Shown here one piece after another: positions 51,662-60,531 of a stretch of DNA of 64,000 nt. How positions within the stretch are numbered: the stretch's first letter is position 1; every line of letters begins with the position of its first letter. The notes under the pieces were generated by a model. The model had not been told where the DNA came from. It searched no databases and was given only the letters and a program-made list of their open reading frames with translations. A program made the translations under genes and the position numbers. Source of the stretch: Chryseobacterium sp. (GTDB lineage: Bacteria; Bacteroidota; Bacteroidia; Flavobacteriales; Weeksellaceae); the NCBI RefSeq assembly GCF_019236175.1, contig NZ_JAFAJM010000001.1:1-64000 (forward strand), read 5' to 3'.

Positions 51662-52603
51662 TTAATTGTAAGTTTTAATTGATCTGGTAAAAGTATACTT
51701 TATAATCTTTAATAACTGGCTTATGCCCGTACCGATATTTCCGGAAATAGAAAAACGTTCAAAAATAGCTGAATAGAGTTTTCTGTTGAGCAGGGGAGAA
51801 GTAAATTCCTTTTCATAATAATATTTATTGATGAGCTGATCAAGGGTATTCACAATCTGCTGATCTGCTCTTTTATCATTATTAATCCGTTTGATGTTTT
51901 TAAAAATATCAATAGAGGTACGGTATTGTTTTTCAGTTTCTAATGAGCTGAATACACCTCCGCTGTGAAGACGGTAGACCCCCACTACTTTATTAAAGCT
52001 TCTGCCTTTTCCAAACTCCAGCACATGATAAAAATAATAAAGATCTCTGTAATTAGGATATATATCTATCCATTTGCTGTCAATACAATCTTTTCTGATC
52101 AGATAGGTAAAAGTTTGGGTTGGGCGCTGTATAAAAAAGCTATCCTGTGTGTAATCAATATATTCCCGACCCTGAAACATAGCATCTTTTCCGTCTTCTG
52201 TCAGTTTATTTTCATCCTGATGAAGCAATAAATTTCTGGCGGTCACCATTGCATATTCCGGATTGTTTTCAAGAAAATCATACTGGAACTGTAGCTTTTC
52301 CGAATCAGTCCAGTAATCATCTCCTTCACAGTATGCTACATATTTTCCTTTAACCTGTGCGAAAGCAAATCTTTGGTTTTCCACAAATCCGATATTGACT
52401 TTATGACTAAAATACCGGATAATATCCGGATATTGGGCCGCATATTCAGAAATAATATGGTCAGAATCATCCGGTGAGTTATCATTGCAAATGATCAGTT
52501 CAAGAGGGAAATTTGTTTTTTGGGATAGCACGCCTTCAATAGCCTCCTTAAGATAAGGAGCATGATTGTAAGTGAGCATGATGACTGATATTTTTGGTTT
52601 CAT
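51662..52603 (-). CDS. Family 2 glycosyltransferase (paralogue H1)
   Basis: 313 aa. It starts ISVIMLTYNHAPYLKEAIEG, with LELIICNDNSPDDS, KGKYVAYCEGDDYWTDSEKL (metal motif EGDD) and FIQRPTQTFTYLIRKDC. This layout is found in hexosyltransferases of polysaccharide clusters. It resembles the GT2 at 57089. It lies 3 nt after the methyltransferase gene and 10 nt before the next GT2, deep in the operon. Donor unknown. Confidence 0.9.
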   Translation of the reverse strand: MKPKISVIMLTYNHAPYLKEAIEGVLSQKTNFPLELIICNDNSPDDSDHIISEYAAQYPDIIRYFSHKVNIGFVENQRFAFAQVKGKYVAYCEGDDYWTDSEKLQFQYDFLENNPEYAMVTARNLLLHQDENKLTEDGKDAMFQGREYIDYTQDSFFIQRPTQTFTYLIRKDCIDSKWIDIYPNYRDLYYFYHVLEFGKGRSFNKVVGVYRLHSGGVFSSLETEKQYRTSIDIFKNIKRINNDKRADQQIVNTLDQLINKYYYEKEFTSPLLNRKLYSAIFERFSISGNIGTGISQLLKIIKYTFTRSIKTYN

Positions 52604-52606
52604 CGA

Positions 52607-53332
52607 CTAATAATGGAATCTGTTAATAAGAGATGGAACGATCTCTTTAGGCTTCAAATTTATTAATTCCTGAGGATTCTTCTTAAGATCCTGATAAGTA
52701 TAGGGAATAAACTGTCTGAAAAGATCCGTATCCAGCTCAACGTTTATAGGTAGGTTATGTTTTTTCTGAACAATACCAAGCCCATAATCCGTATCAAGAA
52801 CAAAAACATCCAGATCCTGCGGATATTTTTTTAATAAATAAAGAATAGCTTTCCAGGTATCCCCGTTCCATTCACCAGTCCAGTCAGGATGCTTTTCCTT
52901 CGCCAAAAATTCTTCTGAGTTATAAGCTGTGGAAGCGGGTTCACTGACAGGAAAACAATCATGCATCACAATGATCGACTTTTCATTCATTAAGGGAAGT
53001 ATATTGAGAACGTCTTTGAGAGCCTGATGGTAAGTGTGCATTCCGTCTACCAGAGCAATGTCAATATTTCCGAATGTTTTGATAAAGCTTTTCTTCTGGT
53101 CAAAAAAATCATCACTGGTCATCTCAAAATAATGGGTTTTTCTGTTGTTTTTAATATCAAAAACTTTTCTTTTGAGTTTTTCCATCTTAGGAATGATGAA
53201 GTTGGGGTCAATAGCTATTTTATTTTTACAGCCTATCGCATATAGAGAACTGCCGCTGCGGGTACCAATCTCAAGATACCTTTTGAAATTACCCTTTTGA
53301 ATAATGTTGTTGATAAGATGTACTCTGTTCAT
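52607..53332 (-). CDS. Class I SAM-dependent methyltransferase
   Basis: 241 aa. SAM-fold motifs are RYLEIGTRSGSSLYAIGCKN near residue 18, then IAIDPNFIIP, and the acidic IDIALVDGMHTYHQALKDV near 95 followed by EKSIIVMHDCFPVSEP. The ALVDG.H.Y pattern and HDC recall Methyltransf_24/cephalosporin-hydroxylase-like enzymes of glycan clusters. It stands between two GT2 genes with small gaps (3 and 27 nt). It probably methylates a sugar of the glycan; the acceptor position is unknown. Confidence 0.82.
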   Translation of the reverse strand: MNRVHLINNIIQKGNFKRYLEIGTRSGSSLYAIGCKNKIAIDPNFIIPKMEKLKRKVFDIKNNRKTHYFEMTSDDFFDQKKSFIKTFGNIDIALVDGMHTYHQALKDVLNILPLMNEKSIIVMHDCFPVSEPASTAYNSEEFLAKEKHPDWTGEWNGDTWKAILYLLKKYPQDLDVFVLDTDYGLGIVQKKHNLPINVELDTDLFRQFIPYTYQDLKKNPQELINLKPKEIVPSLINRFHY

Positions 53333-53359
53333 TTGTGTAATGAGGGATTAAGTTTAACA

Positions 53360-54292
53360 TTAATATTTGTGAGTGATATTGAGAAAAGCAGCCCTTTTGT
53401 TTTTAAGGATTGCCCGGGAATTCATAATTTCAGTAAATCTGCCTTTCTGATACTGATATTCTTTCCAGGTATCCGCGGCTGCAGAAACCTGCAGTTTAAA
53501 GGCTTGTTTTATTATTTTAGGAATAAAATCTCTGGTCAATGCTTCTGAATCAAAGCTGAGTGCAGGATCCAGGTAGCGTTGTTCCCGTTGTACTCTCTGT
53601 GCATTGATGTGACTGGTTTTAAGAAAATCCTGTTTACCGTCATGCACCACTCTGCTTGCCGGACAAACGATGATTTTTTTCTTAAAGAATGAAATACGCT
53701 GTACATATTCATAATCTTCAGAATAATGAAAAAAATAAGGATTAAAGCCCCCGATCTCTTCAATAGTTGTTCTGGGAAGCAGCCAGTGTGCGGCATTCAC
53801 AAAGTCTATTTCGTAATAGTCTTTCAGCGTACCGTTAAAGCTGTCTGAAAAAATTCTGTTGATATGGGTATTCCGTGCAAGATAGCGTTCAAAAAAGACA
53901 TCCAGTTTTTTCTCACTGCCATCCATATGTATAGGGCTTAGAATTCCAAGCTCGTTTTTATCGGGGTAAGCATGATAGACCTCCAGTAATTTCTGAAAAC
54001 TATCCGGATAAATCCATGCATCCTGATTCATCAGGTAGAAAAAATCGGCTCCTTCTTGATATGCTTTTTCTATTCCCGCGTTATTAGCTTTTCCAAAACC
54101 CAGATTTTGTGGAGACTGCATGAAATCCACTTCAGGAAAATGCTTTCTGATGTATTCCTGTGTGCCGTCTGTTGAACCGTTGTCTATGACAATACACTGT
54201 ACCGGAACCAAAGAGTTTCTCAGGCTTGAGAAACATCTTTCCGCCCACGGCATGGCATTATAAGTAACAATAATCACATGCATAATCGTCAT
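53360..54292 (-). CDS. Family 2 glycosyltransferase, rhamnosyltransferase-like (paralogue R2)
   Basis: 310 aa, paralogous to 50728: MHVIIVTYNAMPWAERCFSSL, CIVIDNGSTDGTQEYIRKHFP, NLGFGKANNAGIEKA, FFYLMNQDAWIYPDS, NAAHWLLPRTTIEEIGGFN, FFHYSEDYEYVQRI. Two copies in one operon suggest that two similar linkages, perhaps both rhamnose-like, are formed. It starts 1 nt from the epimerase-like gene's end. An internal ATG 9 nt later is an alternative start. Confidence 0.9.
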   Translation of the reverse strand: MTIMHVIIVTYNAMPWAERCFSSLRNSLVPVQCIVIDNGSTDGTQEYIRKHFPEVDFMQSPQNLGFGKANNAGIEKAYQEGADFFYLMNQDAWIYPDSFQKLLEVYHAYPDKNELGILSPIHMDGSEKKLDVFFERYLARNTHINRIFSDSFNGTLKDYYEIDFVNAAHWLLPRTTIEEIGGFNPYFFHYSEDYEYVQRISFFKKKIIVCPASRVVHDGKQDFLKTSHINAQRVQREQRYLDPALSFDSEALTRDFIPKIIKQAFKLQVSAAADTWKEYQYQKGRFTEIMNSRAILKNKRAAFLNITHKY

Positions 54293-54293
54293 C

Positions 54294-54962
54294 TTAAATA
54301 TACTTTCGGGTTAAAGATTCAAGATAATTTTCAGGACTTATTCCTGAAAAGAAACTGAGGATTTCCTCTTCAAAGTCGACTTTGTAGAAGTCGCCTTCGT
54401 TCACTTCCGAATAACAGGCCTTCTTACGGGTTTCTTTTTCGATAGCACCAATGATTTCTTTCAGATCAAAATTATAAGGAAAAGAAAAATTAATAATCTT
54501 ATTCGGAATAGATTGGCAATGTGATGCTAAAAACGTAGAAATATCCTCTATATCCAACAGCAGTCTTCTGGCTTTAAGATGCAGTGCAAATTCATTTTTA
54601 TGAGCTATCTGGGTTTTCAGAAAATTAAAAAGGGTATTGGGGTTTCCGCCTTTTCCTACAATATTTCCGATTCTTAAAATCAGATAGTTTTCAATATTAT
54701 TCTTTATATATTCCTCAATATTCTTTTTATAAATGACATAAGGACTTTTTTGCTTGGACTGGTCATGGATACTTAAAGTAGAAAAATAGACGAACTTTTT
54801 TTCTTTATGTTGTTCATGGGTAGTTTTTAAAAGAGAAAATTCTCTTTCAAATTCGGAACTTCTGGTTTCGAGGGAATTTGAAACACCGGAAGCAAAGAAT
54901 AACGTGTCGTTGGTATCAATATTTTTTAATGCATGAGCAATTAGGCCTGTTCCTATAATCAT
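54294..54962 (-). CDS. Short NAD-dependent epimerase/dehydratase-like protein
   Basis: 222 aa, shorter than the usual 300-340 of extended SDR sugar epimerases. It starts MIIGTGLIAHALKNI, a Gly-rich nucleotide loop without the usual TG.GFIG form, and has FVYFSTLSIHD with Ser, then SPYVIYKKNIEEYI carrying the Tyr-xxx-Lys pair, and LILRIGNIVGKGGNPNTLFNFL. The catalytic residues therefore look present. The C-terminal substrate domain is reduced. It probably modifies a nucleotide sugar; the substrate cannot be stated. It lies in the operon 50 nt after the preceding gene. Confidence 0.7.
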   Translation of the reverse strand: MIIGTGLIAHALKNIDTNDTLFFASGVSNSLETRSSEFEREFSLLKTTHEQHKEKKFVYFSTLSIHDQSKQKSPYVIYKKNIEEYIKNNIENYLILRIGNIVGKGGNPNTLFNFLKTQIAHKNEFALHLKARRLLLDIEDISTFLASHCQSIPNKIINFSFPYNFDLKEIIGAIEKETRKKACYSEVNEGDFYKVDFEEEILSFFSGISPENYLESLTRKYI

Positions 54963-55012
54963 ATTGTATCAGATTTTTCTTCACGATAGTAGTGAAAGTA
55001 ATAAATTTAATT

Positions 55013-55882
55013 CTAATTATTTGTGTTTATCTTATTGTTAATGCTTTTGTGGTATCTAATATATTTGAAGTACTGTTTAGCAATAGCAGTATGGTCTTTA
55101 AAATTAAGCTTTTTAGGATAAAACCTTAGTGTAAATAAGATATTTTTTTTATTAATGGGATAATATTCGAAATACTTGTATAAAAAACTTAAAAAAGCCT
55201 TTTTTTCAGTTTCCGAATCATTTTTTTGGCGGAAACTTAGATTAATATTTTGTTTGACCAGAATATTATTATCCAGCCATACTTTATCGCGATTGCCTTT
55301 TGAAAAATGTTCGATGAGAATATCATCCACCACATAGTTCTGAAGCTTTTCTGACATCCTCAGGCTTAGATCAAGATCATATCCATGAAAACCTTTAAGG
55401 ATTGCTTCATTAAATCTGAATTGCAGATAATTCTCTTTTTTAACAGCCATAAAGACACCGTCTATAGCAAAAACCTCTTCTCTGTTTCTTTTTGTTGAAT
55501 GAATGAGAAAGGAGTCTGTATTTTTTTTATCCCCTTGCAGTATATTTACGAAATTATATTGTTCAGAAACAGTCCAGCTTGAAGGGGCAGAAGGAACATA
55601 TGATGATCCTGCCACTCCTATAATTCCCGAACCTTGCCCGTTCAAATGGGTGATCAGTTTATCACCCCAGTTTTTTGTTTTAAAGAGGATATCTTCATGA
55701 ATGAAAAGCAGATAGTCAAATTGTGCCTTTTGAGCTCCTTTGTTATAGGCTTCACAGATCCCCATCAGTCCCGGATTATCAATCTTGATCACTTCGTAGG
55801 AGGTACCAATGGTTTCGGCTATATTTTTTTCGAGTGCAAAAAAATATTCAGGCAGATAAGAAGAGACGATAATAGAAATCAT
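55013..55882 (-). CDS. GT2-like glycosyltransferase
   Basis: 289 aa. It starts ISIIVSSYLPEYFFALEKNIA, with NPGLMGICEAYNKGAQKAQF and FDYLLFIHEDILFKTKNWGD, where HED takes the place of the DxD metal motif, then VFAIDGVFMAVKKENYLQFRF and GFHGYDLDLSLRMSEK. The pattern matches the GT2-like subgroup in which the aspartate motif is replaced by HED. It lies 4 nt after the GT4 gene. Linkage and donor unknown. Confidence 0.8.
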   Translation of the reverse strand: MISIIVSSYLPEYFFALEKNIAETIGTSYEVIKIDNPGLMGICEAYNKGAQKAQFDYLLFIHEDILFKTKNWGDKLITHLNGQGSGIIGVAGSSYVPSAPSSWTVSEQYNFVNILQGDKKNTDSFLIHSTKRNREEVFAIDGVFMAVKKENYLQFRFNEAILKGFHGYDLDLSLRMSEKLQNYVVDDILIEHFSKGNRDKVWLDNNILVKQNINLSFRQKNDSETEKKAFLSFLYKYFEYYPINKKNILFTLRFYPKKLNFKDHTAIAKQYFKYIRYHKSINNKINTNN

Positions 55883-55885
55883 TTT

Positions 55886-57067
55886 TTAAAGTAAACTGTC
55901 GATTATAGTGAAAATTTTACCAGCCAGTCTTTTGTCCGAATATTCATTTTCCAGCCTTCGGTGGATATTTTCTCCGTAAGTTTCCCGCAGTCCGGAATTC
56001 TGCATAAGGCTCACCGTCTTTGCTGCCATTACATCCAGATCCAGATAGGGCACAAGAACTCCATGGTCGTTCTCTAAAAATTCTACTGCACCACCACTTT
56101 TTTCAAAAGCTATAATGGGTTTTTTAAGTTTGGCAGCCGTAAGCATCACCAATGGAAAAGGATCCTCACGCGACATCAAAATAAAAACATCAAAAATATT
56201 GATATAGTCATTAGGGGTCTTGTTATGATCGATAAAGATCATCTCATTTTCCACTCCCAGTTTTTCTGCATCCAGCTTTGCACATCTCACGGCAGGGCTT
56301 TTTGAATTTCCCCCCAGATTGATAAACTTAAAAGGAAGGTCGGTTTTTTGTTTTATTTTCTGAACCAACACCGGAATCATATCCGTTCCTTTTCTCAATT
56401 CCTGAGAGCTTGCAATTCCAATGACATATTCATTATTCTGAATATTGAGTTCACGTCTTAAACTGTCTTTATCTTTTTGAATGGTAAGAACCGTGTCAAC
56501 AAAAGAATGAACTGCAGTGACTTTTTGAGGGTTCGCATTGTATTTCGCAATGAGATTATCAGCAACGGCTTGTGAGCCGGCAATAATCTGAGTGATATTA
56601 GAAAGGTTTTCTAAAACGAATTCTTTAGGAAAAGTACTTTCAATTCCAAAACTCAGCTCATGAATGGCTACAATCGTCGGAATATTTTTTTTATAGAAAG
56701 GGAGTGTCCAGACTAGTGATTCCAAAGTATTTCCATACACAAGATCGTAATTGTTAACAAAAAGACCATTGGTGATCTTATCAATTTTATCCTGCTGGCT
56801 TTCCGTTTTTCTGAAGATAAGAGACTGAATTCTTTTTACATTTCTTTTTATAAATGAAAAAGACTGCAGGTGATAATGGGCTACAACAATGTGGTTGGAT
56901 ACTTTTGCAAATTCTTCATATAACTCTCCACCTCTGATCAATAAAACATCAATGATATAATTTTCTTTTTCCTGTTTCAACCTCTTTATTAAATCTAAAA
57001 CAAGAATTGGAGCACCCGATAAAGAAGCTTCGTGGGAAATGAATAATATTTTTTTATGAGAACACAT
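55886..57067 (-). CDS. Family 4 glycosyltransferase with a non-consensus EX7E motif
   Basis: 393 aa, GT-B fold: KILFISHEASLSGAPILVLDL at the N-terminus, then VIGIASSQELRKGTDMIPVL and a C-terminal FILMSREDPFPLVMLTAAKL followed by KKPIIAFEKSGGAVEFL. Relatives normally read EDPFPLVvLEA here; the second Glu of the donor-binding EX7E motif is replaced by Thr. The enzyme may still work or have altered donor binding. It is preceded by a GT2 gene (22 nt) and followed by another GT2-like gene (4 nt). Confidence 0.85.
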   Translation of the reverse strand: MCSHKKILFISHEASLSGAPILVLDLIKRLKQEKENYIIDVLLIRGGELYEEFAKVSNHIVVAHYHLQSFSFIKRNVKRIQSLIFRKTESQQDKIDKITNGLFVNNYDLVYGNTLESLVWTLPFYKKNIPTIVAIHELSFGIESTFPKEFVLENLSNITQIIAGSQAVADNLIAKYNANPQKVTAVHSFVDTVLTIQKDKDSLRRELNIQNNEYVIGIASSQELRKGTDMIPVLVQKIKQKTDLPFKFINLGGNSKSPAVRCAKLDAEKLGVENEMIFIDHNKTPNDYINIFDVFILMSREDPFPLVMLTAAKLKKPIIAFEKSGGAVEFLENDHGVLVPYLDLDVMAAKTVSLMQNSGLRETYGENIHRRLENEYSDKRLAGKIFTIIDSLL

Positions 57068-57088
57068 TAAATGAAATTTTGGTGGATA

Positions 57089-58000
57089 TTATTTTTTTAG
57101 ACCTATTTTTTTAGCAATTTTTAATATTACAATTTTTAAAAGATTATTAAAATCTATGATTTTTTCTATATAATGATAATCTTTTAATTGTAAAGATAAT
57201 TTTTCTTTATCTTCAATAGGTTTTGATAACGCTGTATAATATTCATCATATTGTGTTTTTAAATTTGTATTTACTTGTTGATTTTTTTTAAAATGTTCTA
57301 TTAAAAGTTTCAAACAAAACAAAACATTTACCATTTGGTAAACTTTACTTTTTGTACTCCATATCCCGCTACCCACTCGATAGGTTGCCATACAGTCAGG
57401 GAAGTATTTTATTAAGCCAAAAGAAGCATTAATCATATGCAAAGGATAATCTCCTATTGGTGAGTGATTGATCCATTGAGGCAGTTCTTGAATGTTTTTT
57501 CTGAAAACAACCGAAGGTGTATGAATAAAATTTCCTTTTGAGAGATCATTTATCGAATAATCCTTTTCTTCATCAGGATTATTAAAAATAATAGGCTCTG
57601 TATCATTAGAACTTATTCCTTTGATTTTATGAAAACTTAAACTGTATTTAGGATTGAGCTCAAGAAAATCAACTTGTTTTTGAAGTTTTAATGGATCTGT
57701 CCAATAATCATCACCCTCACAAATAGCAATATACTTTCCTTTAGCCTGAGAGATTGACCATGTGAAATTGGGGATTGCTCCTTTATTTTCGTCATGTTTT
57801 ATATACTTTATCCAATGGCCATTAGGATGTGTATTAATGAGATTTTGAATAATAATTTCAGTATTGTCAGGTGAGTTATCATTAGAAATAATAAGTTCGA
57901 CTTCAGCATTGAAAATTTGAGATAAAACTCCATTAATACTCTCTTCAATATATTGTTCATGACCGTATGTAATCATGATGACGCTTACTAAAGGTTTCAT
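57089..58000 (-). CDS. Family 2 glycosyltransferase (paralogue H2)
   Basis: 303 aa. It starts VSVIMITYGHEQYIEESING, with VELIISNDNSPDNTEII, KGKYIAICEGDDYWTDPLKL (metal motif EGDD) and FIHTPSVVFRKNIQELPQW. It resembles the GT2 at 51662. The DNA is visibly more A/T-rich than the surrounding genes, especially the 3' end, which may mean more recent arrival. It lies 3 nt after the acetyltransferase gene. Donor unknown. Confidence 0.9.
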   Translation of the reverse strand: MKPLVSVIMITYGHEQYIEESINGVLSQIFNAEVELIISNDNSPDNTEIIIQNLINTHPNGHWIKYIKHDENKGAIPNFTWSISQAKGKYIAICEGDDYWTDPLKLQKQVDFLELNPKYSLSFHKIKGISSNDTEPIIFNNPDEEKDYSINDLSKGNFIHTPSVVFRKNIQELPQWINHSPIGDYPLHMINASFGLIKYFPDCMATYRVGSGIWSTKSKVYQMVNVLFCLKLLIEHFKKNQQVNTNLKTQYDEYYTALSKPIEDKEKLSLQLKDYHYIEKIIDFNNLLKIVILKIAKKIGLKK

Positions 58001-58002
58001 TA

Positions 58003-58635
58003 TTATTTTTTTTTTATAATTTTTGCCGGAACACCAGCGGCAATGCAGCCATCCGGAATATCTTTGGTGACAACGGCACCTGCTCCAATGATGACATGAT
58101 CACCAATGTGAATATCAGGAAGGATGATTGATCCTGAACCTAATTGACAGAAATTTCCAATACTGGCTCTTCCCAAAATTTTTACATCTGGAGATATTTC
58201 AACAAAATCTCCGATTTTTACATCATGTGTAATAATTGAATTGTAATATATAATTGGGGCCAGACCTATCGAGACATCATTGGAAATTTTAACACCATCT
58301 AAAATATTTGCTCCATTACCTATATGGATTCCATAGGATCCAATATCTGCTTTTGAACTGATTGTTGACGTTAGTTGTCCACCAATATTTAAAAATTTTT
58401 CTGCTAGTTTTTTTCTTAGCTCAGGATTTCCAATACCAATTGTAAATTTATTATCAATTGTTTTAAAATAACTTTCTGATGATTCAATGTTTTTTAGGAT
58501 GGGAAATGTTTCATAAAGAAATCCATTCACATCATCATTTATATCATCATAAAAAGCAAGACCATTTAAGTCATTATTCTGATGGCAAATTTCAAGTACT
58601 TCTTTTGCAAAACCTTTAGCTCCTATTATTAACAT
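58003..58635 (-). CDS. PglD/NeuD/VioB-like sugar N-acetyltransferase
   Basis: 210 aa. The N-terminal Rossmann-like half starts MLIIGAKGFAKEVLEICHQN; the C-terminal left-handed beta-helix has GAN and ASIGNFCQLGSGSIILPDIHIGDHVIIGAGAVVT (in parts) and ends IAAGVPAKIIKKK. H137 in IITHDVKIGDFVEISP matches the catalytic His of PglD. This family acetylates amino sugars on nucleotide carriers. It lies 3 nt after an aminotransferase gene, so acetylation of that enzyme's product is the natural inference: dTDP-4-amino-4,6-dideoxyhexose to the N-acetyl form, as for VioB. Confidence 0.88.
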   Translation of the reverse strand: MLIIGAKGFAKEVLEICHQNNDLNGLAFYDDINDDVNGFLYETFPILKNIESSESYFKTIDNKFTIGIGNPELRKKLAEKFLNIGGQLTSTISSKADIGSYGIHIGNGANILDGVKISNDVSIGLAPIIYYNSIITHDVKIGDFVEISPDVKILGRASIGNFCQLGSGSIILPDIHIGDHVIIGAGAVVTKDIPDGCIAAGVPAKIIKKK

Positions 58636-58637
58636 AT

Positions 58638-59720
58638 TTAATTGTTTTGAATTCTTAACATTAACCGTGCAATGAACTCTATTTCTTCAAATGTTAAATC
58701 ATAATACATTGGAAGACACAATACTCTTTTTGAAATATTTTCAGTAATTGGTAATTCTTGAGTAGGTAAATAAGGTAATGCAGAAGCAAGGCTAGGATAA
58801 AAATATCTTCTTGTAAAGACTTCCTGTTTATCCATTTCTTTCTTTAGTTTTAAAAGAAGCTCTTCACTTTCCAACACAATTGGATAGTACGGATGATTTT
58901 TACTTGCTTTTGGGTTCCATACAGGTTTTACAGCTTTTAAGTTTTTTAGCTTTTCATCATAAAGATCAGCAAGAGCTTTTCTTTTGGCATGTATTTGTGG
59001 AATATATTTTAGGTTTGCCAATCCCATTGCTGCATGAAATTCAGAATTTTTACCGTTAATTCCCAACTCAGAAAACGCGTCGAAATCGGAAATTCCGAAG
59101 TTTCGGATATAAGCCAGTTTTTTTAAAAGTTCAGCATCTTTAGTAACAATTAATCCACCTTCAATGGTATGATAAAGCTTTGTAGCATGGAGAGAACAAG
59201 TGGAAACATCACCATATTCAAATATAGATTTTCCATTTATTTCTACACCAAAAGCATGGGCGGCATCATAGATTATTTTTAAATTATGCTTCTTAGCAAT
59301 AAGTTCTATAGCTTCTACATCGCAGGGGTTGCCATAAACATGGGTAGCCAGAATTGCAGTAGTTTTTTCTGTTATGGCTTCTTCAATCTTGGTAGCATCT
59401 ATACAAAGGCTTATGGGATCAATATCTACAAATACGGGGGTGCAGTTTTCCCAGACAATACAACTGGTGGTGGCAACAAAAGAAAACGGGGTGGTAATAA
59501 CTTCTCCGCTTATTTCTAAACCTTTTATCGCCATTTGAATGGCAACAGTTCCGTTCGTCACAAAAAGGAGATGCTTTAATTTCAGATGATCCTTCAGTTC
59601 CATTTCAAGCTGGCTTGCTAAAGGGCCCATATTGGTAAGCCAATTTCTTTTCCAAATGCCATCCACATAGGCATTATATTCTTCCTTCGGAGGAAGAAAA
59701 GGTTTTGTTACAGGAATCAT
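58638..59720 (-). CDS. DegT/DnrJ/EryC1-family sugar aminotransferase (VioA-like)
   Basis: 360 aa PLP enzyme. It starts IPVTKPFLPPKEEYNAYVDG, followed by NMGPLASQLEMEL. FVTNGTVAIQMAIKGL binds PLP phosphate; D152 in IIYDAAHAFGV and Lys181 in CSLHATKLYHTIEGG are the cofactor Asp and Schiff-base Lys. Such enzymes aminate C-4 or C-3 of dTDP- or UDP-4-keto sugars. With rfbA/rfbB upstream and a PglD/VioB-like acetyltransferase 2 nt downstream, conversion of dTDP-4-keto-6-deoxyglucose to the 4-amino sugar is the likely reaction; C-3 activity and other donors are not excluded. Confidence 0.9.
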   Translation of the reverse strand: MIPVTKPFLPPKEEYNAYVDGIWKRNWLTNMGPLASQLEMELKDHLKLKHLLFVTNGTVAIQMAIKGLEISGEVITTPFSFVATTSCIVWENCTPVFVDIDPISLCIDATKIEEAITEKTTAILATHVYGNPCDVEAIELIAKKHNLKIIYDAAHAFGVEINGKSIFEYGDVSTCSLHATKLYHTIEGGLIVTKDAELLKKLAYIRNFGISDFDAFSELGINGKNSEFHAAMGLANLKYIPQIHAKRKALADLYDEKLKNLKAVKPVWNPKASKNHPYYPIVLESEELLLKLKKEMDKQEVFTRRYFYPSLASALPYLPTQELPITENISKRVLCLPMYYDLTFEEIEFIARLMLRIQNN

Positions 59721-59723
59721 AAG

Positions 59724-60494
59724 TTAAATATTCAAAGGGAGTTGAGTGAGTATTCCATTTTTCTTGACAAAGACAACTTCAACAAGCCATAAAACAGGGA
59801 GATCAAATGGTCTGTTTAAATCTGTTATATCATACATTTCATAGCCGGCTTCATCCATTTTATTTATTAATTTAATTAAAGAATTTTTATAAATCTTATT
59901 TTGAATTCCAGCTTCTACCATGAAGACTTCTGTTTTTCCAAAAAAATCAGATGCTCCATCTAAAACTTCTAAATCTAATCCTTCAGCATCAATTTTTACA
60001 ATATCGGGGTATGGTAATTGGTTTTCTTGTATGATTGTATTTAAGGTCTTTATTGGCACTTCAATCTGCTTAAAGCCTCTTTGACGTGCTTCCTCTTCCG
60101 AATAGATAAATGAACAACTGTCATCTCTTTCATGAATCGTGAATTTCAGAACATCATTCTTATCACCGACTCCTACAGGAAGATATTTTATCTTTTGATT
60201 TTGAAGTAAATCTTTAAAGTATTCAGAAAGTCTTTCCTGTGGCTCTATTAGAAGATAACAAGCATTGGGGAATTCCTTTAATGCTTCTCTTGTCCATGTA
60301 CCTGTATTAGCGCCGATATCAATAATGAAGTTGGGCTGGAAATTCAATTTTTTTAAAGTACTGTAAAACTTATTTAATAGATTATTTTTATCATTCTCCA
60401 TGACAGGAGTGTTAGGAACAGAATGATAATTAACCGTGTTCTTAACAATTCTGTAACCCAATTTATTGGCTGCCTTTTGTATAATTTCTTTCAT
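59724..60494 (-). CDS. FkbM-family methyltransferase
   Basis: 256 aa SAM-dependent methyltransferase of the FkbM type. Motif I is NFIIDIGANTGTWTREAL near residue 57, then CYLLIEPQERLSEYF, and DIVKIDAEGLDLEVLDGASDFF near 165 with the family's KIDxEG signature. These enzymes O-methylate polyketides and sugars. It follows the exporter ATPase gene by 37 nt. In ABC-exported O-chains a terminal methyl group can act as the export signal, so chain capping is a reasonable but untested idea. Confidence 0.9.
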   Translation of the reverse strand: MKEIIQKAANKLGYRIVKNTVNYHSVPNTPVMENDKNNLLNKFYSTLKKLNFQPNFIIDIGANTGTWTREALKEFPNACYLLIEPQERLSEYFKDLLQNQKIKYLPVGVGDKNDVLKFTIHERDDSCSFIYSEEEARQRGFKQIEVPIKTLNTIIQENQLPYPDIVKIDAEGLDLEVLDGASDFFGKTEVFMVEAGIQNKIYKNSLIKLINKMDEAGYEMYDITDLNRPFDLPVLWLVEVVFVKKNGILTQLPLNI

Positions 60495-60531
60495 GATGAT
60501 AAGGTGTATTATTTTGGTACTTATTTTTGAA

